From Modicisalibacter ilicicola DSM 19980 (GTDB lineage: Bacteria > Pseudomonadota > Gammaproteobacteria > Pseudomonadales > Halomonadaceae): a stretch of 64,000 nt of DNA. Each line of letters opens with the position of its first letter. The first letter of the stretch is position 1. The notes beneath the pieces were generated by a model, which did not search any database, had not been told where the DNA came from, and saw nothing but the letters and a program-made list of their open reading frames with translations. Shown piece after piece: positions 8,766 through 18,946 of the stretch. The stretch is from the NCBI RefSeq assembly GCF_900128925.1, contig NZ_FQUJ01000007.1, positions 91,984 through 155,983 on the forward strand. Reading direction: 5' to 3'. Position numbers and translations under genes: made by a program.

Positions 8766-10124
8766 ATGAGCGTTCCCAGCGAGCTACCCACCGCCTCGGT
8801 GCTGATCGTCGACGATGAGCCGGGCATGCGCCGCTACCTGAGCAAGGCGCTGGGGTCACGGTTCGCGATGATCGAGACCGCCGGGACGCTCGACGCCGCC
8901 GAAGCACTGCGCCAGCGCCTGCATTTCGACCTGCTGCTGGTCGACGTGCGCCTGCCGGGGCGCAGCGGCATCGACTGGCACGAAGCCCTGGAAGCGGGGG
9001 ACCGTCGCAGCGACATCATCTTCATGACGGCCTATGCCGATCTCGACGTGGCGATCCGCGCACTGCGCGCCGGGGCCAGCGACTTCATCATGAAACCGTT
9101 TCGGCTGGAGCAGCTGCTCAACGCCGTGGATCGCTGCCTGGAGCGTCGCCGTCTGGCCCGGGAAAACTTCGTGCTGCGCCGGGAAACGGACCAGTTGCAC
9201 CCGAACCGCGAAGGCATGCTCGGCAACAGCCCGGCCGTTCGCGATGTCCGGGCGATCACCGAGCGTGTCGCGCCCACGCCCTCCGCGGTGATGATCACCG
9301 GCGAGTCCGGCACCGGGAAGGAACTGGTCGCCCGGGACCTGCATCGCCTTTCCCGACGCCTGGGCGCCTTCGTGCCGCTCAACTGTGGCGCGGTGGCCGG
9401 CGAACTGTTCGAATCCGAACTGTTCGGCCACGTCAAGGGGGCCTTTACCGGTGCGGTCAGGGGCCGCGAGGGGCTGTTCACCTTCGCCGATGGCGGCACC
9501 CTGTTCCTCGACGAGATCGCCGAGATGCCTCTGGCCATGCAGGCCAAGCTGCTGCGGGTCATCGAGACCAAGCGGATTCGCCCCGTGGGAGGCGAACAGG
9601 AGCAGCCCGTGGACGTGCGCATCGTCACCGCCACCCACCGAGATCTGGAGCGGGAGGTCGCTGCCGGCCGCTTTCGCGAGGACCTTCTCTACCGTCTCAA
9701 CGTACTGACCATTCGCCTGCCCGCGTTGCGCGAGCGACCGGAAGACATCCCGTTGCTCGTGCACCACTTCTCGCGACAACTCTCCCGGGAACTGGGGCTG
9801 CCTCCCCTGCCCTGGCAACATGGTGACTTGGACGAGATGGTGCGCTACTCCTGGCCGGGCAACGTCCGCGAGCTCAAGAACTTCGTCGAGCGCTGCATCC
9901 TGCTTGGCAGGCTGCCCAAGGATATCCTCCATCCGCCCGCCGGCGATCGTCGCGACACCGACATCAATGTGCCCCTGGACTGGACCCTCGAGACCCTGGA
10001 GCGACACCACCTGATGACGGTCCTCGAAGCTCATGACGGCAACAAGAGCCGCGCGGCGCGCAGCCTGGGCGTGTCTCGCAAGACCCTCGACCGCAAGCTG
10101 GTGGCCTGGCGAGAAGAGAGATGA
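8766..10124 (+). CDS. NtrC-family sigma-54-dependent response regulator
   Basis: 452 residues in three domains. The receiver occupies about 10-125, with acidic pair D16/D17 and phospho-acceptor D60 in LLLVDVRLPG. The sigma-54 AAA+ domain follows, with Walker A GESGTGKE near 179, the sigma-54 contact loop GAFTGA at 225-230 and Walker B LFLDEIAEM. A Fis-type helix-turn-helix (ARSLGVSRKTLDRKL) lies at the C-terminus. It should activate sigma-54 promoters when phosphorylated. A GAGGAGG ribosome-binding site precedes the ATG. Its stop overlaps the histidine-kinase start in ATGA, so the two form a cognate pair. The signal and the target are not evident. Confidence 0.93.
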   Translation: MSVPSELPTASVLIVDDEPGMRRYLSKALGSRFAMIETAGTLDAAEALRQRLHFDLLLVDVRLPGRSGIDWHEALEAGDRRSDIIFMTAYADLDVAIRALRAGASDFIMKPFRLEQLLNAVDRCLERRRLARENFVLRRETDQLHPNREGMLGNSPAVRDVRAITERVAPTPSAVMITGESGTGKELVARDLHRLSRRLGAFVPLNCGAVAGELFESELFGHVKGAFTGAVRGREGLFTFADGGTLFLDEIAEMPLAMQAKLLRVIETKRIRPVGGEQEQPVDVRIVTATHRDLEREVAAGRFREDLLYRLNVLTIRLPALRERPEDIPLLVHHFSRQLSRELGLPPLPWQHGDLDEMVRYSWPGNVRELKNFVERCILLGRLPKDILHPPAGDRRDTDINVPLDWTLETLERHHLMTVLEAHDGNKSRAARSLGVSRKTLDRKLVAWREER

Positions 10125-12202
10125 AGAGGCTGCGACGCTGGCTGGACGTCTCGATCCGGCGTCGTCTGCTATGGATGGCCTGCGTGCCGCTGCTGCTGTT
10201 CAGTGCGGCATTGATCGGACTGACCGCCTACTGGACCAGTGCCTACAGCGACCGGCAGCTGTACATGAAGGTGCGTGCCGACCTGGCCGTGGCCACCCGC
10301 ATCCTCGACGGCCTGGGCAATCAGCAGCAGGCACGCCTGGCCGAACTGGCCGGCAGCCAAGCCTTGACCACTGCGCTGCAGGGCGATGGCGCGCGCGCTC
10401 TCGACGCCCTGCTCGAGGAAACCCGCATCGCCAATCAACTCGACTGGCTGCGCTCCCTGGGTCCCGACGAACTGCCGGGGCACCTGGGCGAAACGCTGGC
10501 CGCCGAGCTGCGTCGCGGCCATCCGGTCCAAGGCCTCGACGCCCTGTCTCCGGAGCGACTCGACGCCATCGACCCGTTGCTTCCCGACCGGGCGCGCCTG
10601 GCCTTGCGGTCCACGCCAAGGGCCACGCCGACCGAACGCCAGGTCGAACGAAACGGCCTGGCGCTGCGCGTTCTCTACCCCTTGCACGACCCGCAGGGGC
10701 GACTGCGCCTGGTGCTCGATGCGGGGCGTCTGCTCAGCCGTGACCCGGCGCCCGTGGACGACATCCGTGACCTGATCTATGGCCCCGGCACCCTTCCCGA
10801 GAGCAGCGAAGGCACCGTCACGCTGTTCCTCGGCGACGTGAGGGTCTCGACCAACGTGCGCCTGCCCAACGGCGAGCGGGCGCTGGGCACCCGCGTCTCC
10901 AAGCAGGTGGCTCGCCAGGTGCTCGAGCGGGGGGAACCCTTCATCGATCGTGCCTTCGTGGTCAGTGACTGGTACATCGCTGCCTATGACGTCCTGCAGG
11001 ACATCCATGGCCAGCGTATCGGGATGATCTACGCCGGCTACCCCGAGGCGCCCTTCACCCGCCTCTACCGCGATACCCTGCTGCAGATCGCCGTCACCCT
11101 GGCTCTCGTCATGCTGTTTTCCCTGGGCCTGGTCCTGCGTGGCGTCGAACGACTCGCCGCCCCCATTCGACGCATGCACCGGGTCATCCACGGCATACGT
11201 GAAGGAGACCACCTGCGTATCGGGGAACTCGGCAGCGATGACGAGCTGGCCGAGCTGGCACAGGAATTCGACGCCATGCTCGACCGCCTCGACGCTCATC
11301 GAAACGAGCTGCGACGAGCGGCCGAACAGCTAGAGCGTCGCGTCGATGACCGTACTCGCGCGCTGCGCGAGAAGACCCGGGCCCTGGAGGAGCACATTGA
11401 CCTGCTCAAGCAGGCACGCACGCGGCTGATGACTCAGGAAAAGCTGGCGGCACTCGGCGAATTGACCGCCGGTATCGCCCACGAGATCAACAACCCGGCC
11501 GCCGTGATCCTGGGCCACATCGAACTCATCGAGCAGCAGCTGGGCCCCGACGCCGCCCCGGTCAAGGAAGAGATCGAGATGATCATCGCCCAGGTGGAGC
11601 GCATCCGCGCACTGATCGACAACCTGCTGCAATACTCGCGCCCCGGGCATCCTCACCCACCCCGGCAGCTCGAGGACATCAACGATATCGTGTCGCGCAC
11701 CGAGACCCTGGTACGCCATGCCCTGGACAAGCGAGGCCAGCGACTGACGATCCACCTTCATGCCCGGCGACGGGTCGAATGCCACTCCGCCCAACTGCAG
11801 CAGGTACTGATCAACCTGATCATCAACGCCGCACAATGCGGCGAGGCGGAACAGCACATCGTCATCACCACCCGGGACATCGATCGGAACCACGAGCCCG
11901 GCGTGGGGATCGACATCGCCGATCAGGGTCCGGGTATCCCGGAACATCTACGTGAACGAATCTTCGACCCGTTCTTTACCACTCGCGAGGCCGGTTCGGG
12001 ACTCGGCCTGGCGATCTGCGCCGGCATCCTGCGCCGCAATGGCGGCGATATCAGCGTGACCTCGACCCCGGGACAAGGCAGTGTCTTTCATGTCTGGCTG
12101 CCCTGCCGGGCCAGGCCCGGGGACGCCGACGAGGACACCACCCGCAAGCTGCTAGAGGGGCTGAGCGATGTGGCGCAGTCGGGCAGCGCCAGGGCCTCTT
12201 GA
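10121..12202 (+). CDS. membrane sensor histidine kinase, partner of the sigma-54 regulator
   Basis: 693 residues. TM1 lies near 13-38 and is followed by a large periplasmic sensor domain (about 40-320, Cache-like in size and position). TM2 lies near 325-345, then a HAMP segment and a coiled-coil linker (LERRVDDRTRALREKTRALE). The HisKA box GIAHEINNP has phospho-acceptor H454. The ATPase N-box (LINLIINAAQ), DQGPGIP and GSGLGLAIC boxes are intact. The architecture resembles the DctB/NtrB-like kinases that pair with NtrC regulators. It ends 80 bp before the XRE-cupin gene. The ligand is unknown. Confidence 0.92.
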   Translation: MKRLRRWLDVSIRRRLLWMACVPLLLFSAALIGLTAYWTSAYSDRQLYMKVRADLAVATRILDGLGNQQQARLAELAGSQALTTALQGDGARALDALLEETRIANQLDWLRSLGPDELPGHLGETLAAELRRGHPVQGLDALSPERLDAIDPLLPDRARLALRSTPRATPTERQVERNGLALRVLYPLHDPQGRLRLVLDAGRLLSRDPAPVDDIRDLIYGPGTLPESSEGTVTLFLGDVRVSTNVRLPNGERALGTRVSKQVARQVLERGEPFIDRAFVVSDWYIAAYDVLQDIHGQRIGMIYAGYPEAPFTRLYRDTLLQIAVTLALVMLFSLGLVLRGVERLAAPIRRMHRVIHGIREGDHLRIGELGSDDELAELAQEFDAMLDRLDAHRNELRRAAEQLERRVDDRTRALREKTRALEEHIDLLKQARTRLMTQEKLAALGELTAGIAHEINNPAAVILGHIELIEQQLGPDAAPVKEEIEMIIAQVERIRALIDNLLQYSRPGHPHPPRQLEDINDIVSRTETLVRHALDKRGQRLTIHLHARRRVECHSAQLQQVLINLIINAAQCGEAEQHIVITTRDIDRNHEPGVGIDIADQGPGIPEHLRERIFDPFFTTREAGSGLGLAICAGILRRNGGDISVTSTPGQGSVFHVWLPCRARPGDADEDTTRKLLEGLSDVAQSGSARAS

Positions 12203-12283
12203 CGGCAGGCCCGCTGCCACGGGCTTATCGACGAGTGCGTGACGGGTTATCATGCTGTCAAGGATGTTCAACAAGGACGCTCG

Positions 12284-12862
12284 ATGAGTGGATTCGATGT
12301 AGGCACGCGCCTCAAGCAATTGCGCCAGCGGCGTGATCTTTCCCAGCGGGAACTGGCCAAGCGAGCGGGAGTCACCAACAGCACCATTTCGCTGATCGAG
12401 CAGAACAGCGTCAGCCCCTCGGTGAGTTCGCTGAAGAAGATCCTCGATGCGCTGCCGGTCTCCATCAGCGAATTTTTCGCCGGCGAGGAGCTCGCCAGCG
12501 AGCAGGTCTTCTATCGCGCCGAGGAGTTGACCGAAATCGGTGACGGCACGCTCTCCTGGCGTCTGGTCGGCGCACGACGGCCCAACCGCAGCATGTCGAT
12601 CCTCCATGAGTACTACCCTCCCGGTGCCGATACCGGCGAGGACATGCTCGAACATGCCGGTGAAGAAGGCGGCATCGTCGTCTCCGGCAGCATCGAGATC
12701 TCGGTCAACGGCGAAACCCGCGTGCTGACCCGCGGCGATGCCTACTATTTCGACTCCCGCCTGCCCCATCGCTTCCGCAACATCGGCGACACGGACTGCG
12801 TGATCGTCAGTGCCAACACGCCGCCCTCCTTTGCGGAGGGCGGCGGCACCCAGCATCATTGA
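12284..12862 (+). CDS. XRE-cupin transcriptional regulator, PuuR-like
   Basis: 192 residues with an N-terminal helix-turn-helix (LSQRELAKRAGVTNSTISLI, about 23-42) and a C-terminal cupin sensor domain with GEEGGIVVSG and LPHRFRN. Length, domain order and spacing match PuuR, the E. coli repressor of putrescine catabolism, but the ligand could be another amine or small acid. The start is the ATG at 12284, 7 nt after an AAGGA box; a GTG at 12239 is in frame but lacks a ribosome-binding site. No putrescine-degradation genes are adjacent. The 150 bp to uraA, which converges on it, hold no clear T-tailed terminator. Confidence 0.86.
   Translation: MSGFDVGTRLKQLRQRRDLSQRELAKRAGVTNSTISLIEQNSVSPSVSSLKKILDALPVSISEFFAGEELASEQVFYRAEELTEIGDGTLSWRLVGARRPNRSMSILHEYYPPGADTGEDMLEHAGEEGGIVVSGSIEISVNGETRVLTRGDAYYFDSRLPHRFRNIGDTDCVIVSANTPPSFAEGGGTQHH
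12819..12845. repeat. perfect GC-rich hairpin in the 3' end of the XRE-cupin gene
   Basis: An 11-bp perfect inverted repeat (CGCCGCCCTCC / GGAGGGCGGCG) with a 5-nt loop lies inside the last 45 bases of the coding sequence. It has no T-run, so it is not a standard intrinsic terminator. It could slow transcription or protect the 3' end of the message. Confidence 0.55.
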
Positions 12863-13012
12863 GAACCTGCCCACGACCTACTGCACTCGGCGATACTTCG
12901 TTGAAATTGATCTCATAATGCTCATTTACTCCAGTAAGCTGCGCTTATTCGACCAATTTCGTCTAGTCCCGCCATCGTTCGTGACGATCGTGAACAGTTT
13001 CTGGAATGAAGC

Positions 13013-14257
13013 TCAGTGATAATCCTCCCGAGCGGGGGGCAGCACCAGGTTCAGGAGAATGCCGACCACCGCGGCCAGGCTCACGCCCTGCAGGGCGAAC
13101 TGGCCGCCGCCGATCTGCATGCCGCCGATGCCGAACACCAGGATCAGCGAGACCACCACCAGGTTGCGTGGCGCGGTCAAGGGCGCTCCGGCCCGCACCA
13201 GGGTATTCATGCCGACCACCGCGATCGAGCCGAACAACAGGGTCATGATGCCCCCCATCACCGGACCGGGGATCGTCTGCAGCAGCATGCCCAGCTTGGC
13301 CACGAAGGCCAGCACGATCGCCACGCAGGCGGCGACCACCATGATGTTGGGGTTGAAGTTGCGGGTCAGCGTCACCGCGCCGGTCACCTCGGAATAGGTG
13401 GTGTTGGGCGGCCCCCCGAACAGGGCCGCGGTGGAGGTCGCCAGGCCGTCGCCCAGCAGGGTACGGTGCAGCCCCGGCTGGGTCAGGTAGTTCCTGCGGG
13501 TCACCGACCCGATGGCGATCATGTCGCCGATGTGCTCGACCGCCGGGGCGATCGCCACGGGGATCATGAACAGGATCGCCGAAATGTTGAAGGAGGGGGC
13601 CACGAAATCCGGCAGTTCCAGCCAGCCTGCCTCGCGCACCGGCGACAGATCGACCACCCCCATCCCCAGGCTGAGCAGGTAGCCGACGAGTATGCCCCCC
13701 ATGATCGGCACCAGGCGCAGCATGCCTCGGCCGAATACCGCCAGCACCAGGGTGACCAGCAGGCTGCTCATGGAAAGCGTGATCGCCTGGCCGTAGCCGA
13801 TGTTGTCGCTGGTCTCGCCGGTGGCCATGTCGACCGCCACCGGCGCCAGCGCCAACCCGATGACCATGATGATCGGTCCTACCACCACCGGGGGCAGCAG
13901 GCGGTGCAGCCAGGCAGTGCCCTTGAGGCGCACGAACTGGGAAATCGCCACGTAGACCAGCCCCGCCGCGAGCAGCCCGCCGAGGGTGGCGGGAATGCCG
14001 AAGTTGGCGATCGAGCCCTGGATCGGCGCGATGAAGGCAAAGGACGAGGCCAGGAACACCGGTACGCTCTTGCGGGTCACGCCATGGAACACCAGGGTGC
14101 CGATGCCCGCGGTGAAGAGCGCCACGCTGGGGTCGAGCCCGGTCAGCAACGGCACCAGCACCAGGGCACCGAAGGCGACGAACAGCATCTGCGCGCCGGT
14201 CAGCAGGGTACGCGGCCAGGAATCGGTCGAAGGCGCCGAACTTGCGGCTTCACTCAT
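13013..14257 (-). CDS. uraA: uracil:H+ symporter UraA (NCS2 family)
   Basis: The 414-residue inner-membrane protein is almost entirely hydrophobic, with the 14-segment UraA fold. The AVEHIGD segment and the later GGPPNTTYSE segment carry the two glutamates that bind uracil and couple protons in UraA. It lies 124 bp downstream of upp on the same strand, the usual pairing of uracil uptake and phosphoribosylation. A hairpin in that gap may set the uraA:upp ratio. The ATG at 14257 is taken as the start. Confidence 0.93.
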   Translation of the reverse strand: MSEAASSAPSTDSWPRTLLTGAQMLFVAFGALVLVPLLTGLDPSVALFTAGIGTLVFHGVTRKSVPVFLASSFAFIAPIQGSIANFGIPATLGGLLAAGLVYVAISQFVRLKGTAWLHRLLPPVVVGPIIMVIGLALAPVAVDMATGETSDNIGYGQAITLSMSSLLVTLVLAVFGRGMLRLVPIMGGILVGYLLSLGMGVVDLSPVREAGWLELPDFVAPSFNISAILFMIPVAIAPAVEHIGDMIAIGSVTRRNYLTQPGLHRTLLGDGLATSTAALFGGPPNTTYSEVTGAVTLTRNFNPNIMVVAACVAIVLAFVAKLGMLLQTIPGPVMGGIMTLLFGSIAVVGMNTLVRAGAPLTAPRNLVVVSLILVFGIGGMQIGGGQFALQGVSLAAVVGILLNLVLPPAREDYH

Positions 14258-14315
14258 CGGGAAATCTCCAGAGATGTCATTGTCGAGTCACTGCCTGGGT
14301 GCCAGACAGACAGAA

Positions 14316-14350
14316 AGAAGCCCCTGACGTCAGCAACGAAAGAGGCTTCT
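14316..14350 (-). terminator. possible intercistronic attenuator between upp and uraA
   Basis: On the minus strand AGAAGCC and GGCTTCT form a 7-bp stem around a 21-nt loop, followed by TTTCTGTCT. This is a weak terminator-like structure. It might give partial termination between the two genes; evidence is modest. Confidence 0.4.
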
Positions 14351-14381
14351 CGTACTTCAGCAGCATGTCGGCGAAAGTGAA

Positions 14382-15011
14382 CTACCTCGTTCCAAAGATC
14401 TTGTCTCCCGCGTCGCCCAGTCCCGGCACGATATAGCCATTCTCGTCGAGCCGCTCGTCCACCGCCGCGGTATAGATCTCCACCTCGGGGTGGGCCTGCT
14501 GCACGCGACGAATGCCTTCCGGTGCCGCGACCAGCACGATCACCTTCATCGACTGGCAACCGCGTTCCTTGAGCTTGTCCAGGGTGGCGACCATGGAGCC
14601 GCCGGTCGCCAGCATCGGGTCGATGACGATCGCCATACGCTCCTCGAGGTCGTTGGCGAACTTCTCGAAATAGGCCACCGGCTCGAGGGTCTCCTCGTTG
14701 CGATACAACCCCACCACGCTGATACGCGCGCTGGGCAGCAGGTCGGTGACGCCGTCGAGCATGCCCAGCCCCGCCCGCAGGATCGGCACGATGGTCACCT
14801 TCTTGCCCTTGAGGTGTTCGACCGCGATCGACTCGCCATTCCAGCCCTGGATCGTCGTCGGCTCGACTTCCAGATCCTGGGTGGCCTCGTAGGTCAGGAG
14901 CTTGGCGACCTCACCGGCCAGCTCGCGAAAGCTCTTGGTGCTGATATCGGCGGCGCGCATGAGGCCTAGCTTGTGCTTGACCAGCGGATGATCGATGGCA
15001 TGAACGCTCAT
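14382..15011 (-). CDS. upp: uracil phosphoribosyltransferase
   Basis: Upp converts uracil and PRPP to UMP. The 209-residue length matches the family. The PRPP loop [11 protein letters not shown] and the uracil-binding C-terminal segment [11 protein letters not shown] are intact. It heads a upp-uraA pair on the minus strand. The 142 bp between it and ung contain no gene I can support, so it may have its own promoter there. Confidence 0.97.
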   Translation of the reverse strand: MSVHAIDHPLVKHKLGLMRAADISTKSFRELAGEVAKLLTYEATQDLEVEPTTIQGWNGESIAVEHLKGKKVTIVPILRAGLGMLDGVTDLLPSARISVVGLYRNEETLEPVAYFEKFANDLEERMAIVIDPMLATGGSMVATLDKLKERGCQSMKVIVLVAAPEGIRRVQQAHPEVEIYTAAVDERLDENGYIVPGLGDAGDKIFGTR

Positions 15012-15153
15012 GTCACGGTTCCCTTGCGATGATGGAGGGGCTTCGGGCTGACCCGAAAAATTGCCGGCAATTCTACCGCGCCAGGGCGTCGGGGTTAAGG
15101 GTTGTCACATGGCCGGCGAACGCGGCGCAGGACGACGCGTCCGATTCCCGGTG

Positions 15154-15843
15154 TCACTGGGCGCTGGCCGGCAGTTGCCAATCGATGGCGCCGCGGCCAT
15201 GCGCCTCGAGAAAGGCATTGGCCCGGGAAAAGTGGTGCTGGCCGAAGAAGCCGCGATGCGCCGAGAGCGGCGAGGGGTGCGGGGCATGCAGGACGAGATG
15301 CTTGTCGCGATCGACGAAGTCGGCCTTCCTCTGGGCATAGCTGCCCCACAGCAGGAACACCACGTGATCGCACTGCGCGTCGACGACCTGGATGGCGCGA
15401 TCGGTGAAGCGCTCCCAGCCCTGATTGCGATGCGCCCCCGCGTTGCCCTGCTCGACGGTGAGCACGCTGTTGAGCAGCAGCACGCCCTGGCGCGCCCAGC
15501 TTTCCAGGAAGCCATGAGCCACCGGAGTGACGCCGACGTCCTCGGCCAGCTCCTTGTAGATGTTCTGCAACGATGGGGGTGTCGGCACCCCGGGGCGTAC
15601 CGAGAAGCACAAGCCATGGGCCTGGTTCGGGCCATGGTAAGGATCCTGCCCCAGGATCACCACGCGTACCCGGTCGAGGGGCGTGAGCTCGAAGGCGCGA
15701 AACCAGTTCGACGAGTGCGGATAGACGACCTTGCGCGCTTCCTTCTCCCGGGACAGGAAGTCACGCAAGGCCTGCATGTAGGGGGCATCGAACTCTTCGC
15801 CAAGATGGCGATTCCAGCTCTCGGGCAACGGCGCATCGGACAT
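15154..15843 (-). CDS. ung: uracil-DNA glycosylase, family 1
   Basis: Ung removes uracil from DNA, the first step of base-excision repair. The 229-residue product has the water-activating motif [14 protein letters not shown], the LLLNSVLTV segment with the uracil-recognition Asn, and the Leu-intercalation loop [11 protein letters not shown]. It is placed between gpt and upp, so a DNA-repair gene sits inside the nucleobase-salvage run; whether they are co-transcribed is unknown. Confidence 0.97.
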   Translation of the reverse strand: MSDAPLPESWNRHLGEEFDAPYMQALRDFLSREKEARKVVYPHSSNWFRAFELTPLDRVRVVILGQDPYHGPNQAHGLCFSVRPGVPTPPSLQNIYKELAEDVGVTPVAHGFLESWARQGVLLLNSVLTVEQGNAGAHRNQGWERFTDRAIQVVDAQCDHVVFLLWGSYAQRKADFVDRDKHLVLHAPHPSPLSAHRGFFGQHHFSRANAFLEAHGRGAIDWQLPASAQ

Positions 15844-15886
15844 TGAACGCTTCCTTAAACCGAATCGTGCCAGCCGGGTGAGAAGG

Positions 15887-16378
15887 CTAGGGTTGCTGGC
15901 TGCCTTTCATCTGGTCGACCAGGGGCTCCACATAGGCGACCCCCATGTCCCAGGGAAACTGGATCCAGCAGTCCTGAGCCACTTCGGTCAGGCACTGATC
16001 GACCAGCGGACGCCCCTCCGGCTTGGCATAGACCGTGACGAAGTGGGCCTTGGGCAGCATGTCGCGAACGGCCCGGGCGGTCTTGCCGGTGTCGACCAGG
16101 TCGTCGATCAGCAGCCAGCCGTCGCCGTCGTGATCGACGCCCTTCATGACATGGAGACCGCCCTGGTCCATGTGGTCGTAGCTCTTGATGCAGACGGTGT
16201 CGATCAGGCGCACATCGAGCTCGCGAGCGATCAGGGCCGCGGGAATCAGACCGCCCCGGGTGATGGCCACGATACCCTTGAAGTCGCGTTCGACGAGCTG
16301 GTGGCAAAGCGCCCGCACGTCGCGATGAAGCTGATCCCAGGAAACGGTGAAGTGTTGCTGATAGCGATTGGCGCTCAT
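15887..16378 (-). CDS. gpt: xanthine-guanine phosphoribosyltransferase
   Basis: Gpt converts guanine and xanthine to GMP and XMP with PRPP. The 163-residue product follows E. coli Gpt closely: [29 protein letters not shown], the PRPP-binding [13 protein letters not shown] and [10 protein letters not shown] at the end. The start is the ATG at 16378, 7 bp after the apt stop. A longer frame to 16504 would overlap apt and is not supported. Confidence 0.93.
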   Translation of the reverse strand: MSANRYQQHFTVSWDQLHRDVRALCHQLVERDFKGIVAITRGGLIPAALIARELDVRLIDTVCIKSYDHMDQGGLHVMKGVDHDGDGWLLIDDLVDTGKTARAVRDMLPKAHFVTVYAKPEGRPLVDQCLTEVAQDCWIQFPWDMGVAYVEPLVDQMKGSQQP

Positions 16379-16385
16379 AGTCGGA

Positions 16386-16931
16386 TCACTCGTTCTCCAG
16401 GAAGGTGCACACGGCGAATACGCCGTGGCCCGCCTCCTGTATCTTTTGCGAGCCGCCCAGCTCGGGAAGATCGATGATGGTGGCGGTTTCCACGACCTGG
16501 CCACCGCTACGCTGGATCAGTTTCGCCGCCGCCAGCATGGTGCCGCCGGTGGCGATCAGGTCGTCCATCACCAGGATGCGATCGTTGGCGCGAAACGCGT
16601 CGGAGTGCAGCTCCACGGCGGACTCGCCATACTCCAGCGTATAGGTTTCGCTGATGGTCTTGAACGGTAGCTTGCCCTTCTTGCGGACCGGCACGAAGCT
16701 GCACCCCAGCTCGTAGGCGACCGGGGCACCGATGATGAATCCGCGGGCATCGATCGCGGCGATGGCGTCCAGCTCCGAGTCCTGATAACGATGCACGAAA
16801 CTGTCGATCAGCTTGCGAAACGCCGATCGATTCTGCAACACCGGCGTGATGTCCCGGAAATTGACCCCCGGCTGTGGCCAGTCGGGCACGGTGCGAATCA
16901 CGGACTTGATGTAGTCGCCATAGATGCTCAT
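16386..16931 (-). CDS. apt: adenine phosphoribosyltransferase
   Basis: Apt converts adenine and PRPP to AMP. The 181-residue product has the family start ([17 protein letters not shown]), a purine-binding [14 protein letters not shown] segment and the PRPP loop [13 protein letters not shown]. Nine bases separate it from the upstream permease and seven from gpt, so permease, apt and gpt are very likely one operon dedicated to purine base uptake and salvage. Confidence 0.96.
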   Translation of the reverse strand: MSIYGDYIKSVIRTVPDWPQPGVNFRDITPVLQNRSAFRKLIDSFVHRYQDSELDAIAAIDARGFIIGAPVAYELGCSFVPVRKKGKLPFKTISETYTLEYGESAVELHSDAFRANDRILVMDDLIATGGTMLAAAKLIQRSGGQVVETATIIDLPELGGSQKIQEAGHGVFAVCTFLENE

Positions 16932-16939
16932 GGGTTGCC

Positions 16940-18244
16940 TCAGTCAAGGAACAGGAATTTCAGCGCGAAGAGAACGGCCAGAACGGCCACCGCCGGGCTG
17001 ACCTCCCGATAGCGGCCCGACAGCAGCTTGATGCCGGCATAGCTGATGAACCCGAGCGCGATCCCGTTGGCGATCGAATAGGTCAGCGGCATGCTCAGCG
17101 CGGCGACCAGCACCGGGGCGGCCTCGGTCACGTCCTCCCAGTCGGCGCGGGCCAGGCTGCCGCACATCAGTACCGCCACGTAGAGCAGGGCCCCGGCGGT
17201 GGCATAGACGGGGATCGAGCCCGCCAGCGGGGCGAAGAAGAGGCTGATCAGGAACAGCATGGCGACGACCACGGCGGTCAGACCGGTACGCCCGCCGGCG
17301 GTGATGCCCGAGGCGCTCTCGATGTAGCTGGTGGTCGAGGACGTTCCCAGCAAGGCGCCACTCATGGTCGCCGTGCTGTCCGCCATCAACGCCTTGTTGA
17401 GGCGTGGCAGCTTGCCCTCCTTGTCGAGCAGACCGCCACGCTGGGCGACGCCGATCAGGGTCCCGGCGGTATCGAACAGGTCGACGAACAGGAAGGCGAA
17501 GATCACGCTGATCATGCTGATGTTCAGGGCACCGGCGATGTCGAGTTGCAGGAATACCGGTGCGACGGACGGCGGCAGCGACATGATGCCGCCGAACTCG
17601 CTGTGCCCCAGCAGGACGGCGACGATGGTGACCCCCAGGATCCCGATCATGACCGCACCGATCACCCGCAGATAGGAAAGCGCCGCGATCACGAAAAAGC
17701 CTGCCAGGGTATACAGCGCGGCGGGCTCGGAAAGGTCGCCGATGGTCAGCAAGGTTGCCGGATGATCGACCACGATGCCGGCGTTCTGCAGACCGATGAG
17801 CGCCAAAAACAGGCCGATACCCGCGGCGATACCCAGCCGCAGGGCCAATGGAATCGAATTGATGATCCACTCGCGGATACGGAAGATGCTGAGCAGAAAG
17901 AAGATCACGCCCGACAGGAACACCGCGCCCAACGCGGCCTCCCAGGTGTGGCCCATGCCCAGCACGACACTGAAGGTGAAGAAGGCGTTGAGCCCCATGC
18001 CGGGTGCCAGGGCGATGGGATAGTTGGCCCAGAGCCCCATGATCAGGCAGCCGATGGCGGCGGCCACGCAGGTGGCCACGAACACTGCGCCACTGTCCAT
18101 GCCGGCCTGGGCCAGGATGCTGGGGTTGACGAAGATGATGTAGGCCATCGTCAGGAAGGTGGTGACGCCGGCAAGGATTTCGGTGCGTACCGAGGTGTGA
18201 TGCTCGTCCAGCTTGAAGTAGTCGTTGAGATGTTTTTTCAGCAT
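16940..18244 (-). CDS. purine base permease, AzgA-type NCS2 family
   Basis: A 434-residue inner-membrane transporter starting [17 protein letters not shown], the usual opening of the adenine/guanine/hypoxanthine permease group. It has about 12-14 hydrophobic segments, [13 protein letters not shown] and [12 protein letters not shown] with the conserved acidic residue, and a [10 protein letters not shown] loop. It is first in a tight operon with apt and gpt, which fits purine base import followed by phosphoribosylation. Choice among adenine, guanine and hypoxanthine cannot be made from sequence. Confidence 0.9.
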   Translation of the reverse strand: MLKKHLNDYFKLDEHHTSVRTEILAGVTTFLTMAYIIFVNPSILAQAGMDSGAVFVATCVAAAIGCLIMGLWANYPIALAPGMGLNAFFTFSVVLGMGHTWEAALGAVFLSGVIFFLLSIFRIREWIINSIPLALRLGIAAGIGLFLALIGLQNAGIVVDHPATLLTIGDLSEPAALYTLAGFFVIAALSYLRVIGAVMIGILGVTIVAVLLGHSEFGGIMSLPPSVAPVFLQLDIAGALNISMISVIFAFLFVDLFDTAGTLIGVAQRGGLLDKEGKLPRLNKALMADSTATMSGALLGTSSTTSYIESASGITAGGRTGLTAVVVAMLFLISLFFAPLAGSIPVYATAGALLYVAVLMCGSLARADWEDVTEAAPVLVAALSMPLTYSIANGIALGFISYAGIKLLSGRYREVSPAVAVLAVLFALKFLFLD

Positions 18245-18331
18245 TGGCCCGGCCTTGCGTTTGTTTGTTGTGAGAACAAGTGTGGAGATGAAGGCCGCCT
18301 ATGGTACCCAAAGGCAGATGGCGAGGCGAGA

Positions 18332-18946
18332 TTACCGGGTATCGCGCGAGGCCAACACCCGTTCCACGGTCTCGACGATGGCCTGGGTCTGGGGGTCGAT
18401 CTCGATATTGACCCACTCCCCCGTCCGGCGCTCGGACAGGGTGGTGCGCGCCAATGTCTCGGGAATCAGGTTGACGCAAAACCGCCGGCCCTGCACCTCG
18501 CCGATGGTCAGGCTGATGCCATCGATGCCGATATAGCCCTTCTCGAACAGGAAACGCGAATACGCCACCGGAAGCTCGAACCAGAGGCGCCTGTTGTTCG
18601 GTGCCTCGTCGATGTCGACCAGTTCGGCCATGCAGATCACGTGCCCGGACATCGCATGGCCACCGATCTCGTCGCCGAAGCGGGCCGCGCGCTCGATATT
18701 GACTCGATCCCCCACCTCGAGCACCCCCAGGTTGGTCAGACGCAGCGTCTCGCGCATCAGGTCGAAGCTGACGCGATCACCGTCGATGGCGGTCACGGTG
18801 AGACAACAGCCATTGTGGGCGACGGATGCCCCCAGCGTCAGACCCTCGCGCATCGCCCCGGGCAGGCTCAGCACATGGGTGCGAAACTCGCTTCTCTCGT
18901 CGATCGACACCAGCTCGGCCGTGCCCTGCACGATTCCAGTGAACAT
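18332..18946 (-). CDS. ribE: riboflavin synthase alpha chain
   Basis: The enzyme dismutates two 6,7-dimethyl-8-ribityllumazine molecules into riboflavin (the gene is ribC in E. coli naming). The 204-residue product has the diagnostic N-terminus MFTGIVQG and two internally repeated lumazine-binding beta-barrel domains (about 1-97 and 98-195), with NGCCLTV in the first and GISLTIG in the second. It is a single gene with no other rib genes nearby. No FMN riboswitch consensus is visible upstream. Confidence 0.96.
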   Translation of the reverse strand: MFTGIVQGTAELVSIDERSEFRTHVLSLPGAMREGLTLGASVAHNGCCLTVTAIDGDRVSFDLMRETLRLTNLGVLEVGDRVNIERAARFGDEIGGHAMSGHVICMAELVDIDEAPNNRRLWFELPVAYSRFLFEKGYIGIDGISLTIGEVQGRRFCVNLIPETLARTTLSERRTGEWVNIEIDPQTQAIVETVERVLASRDTR

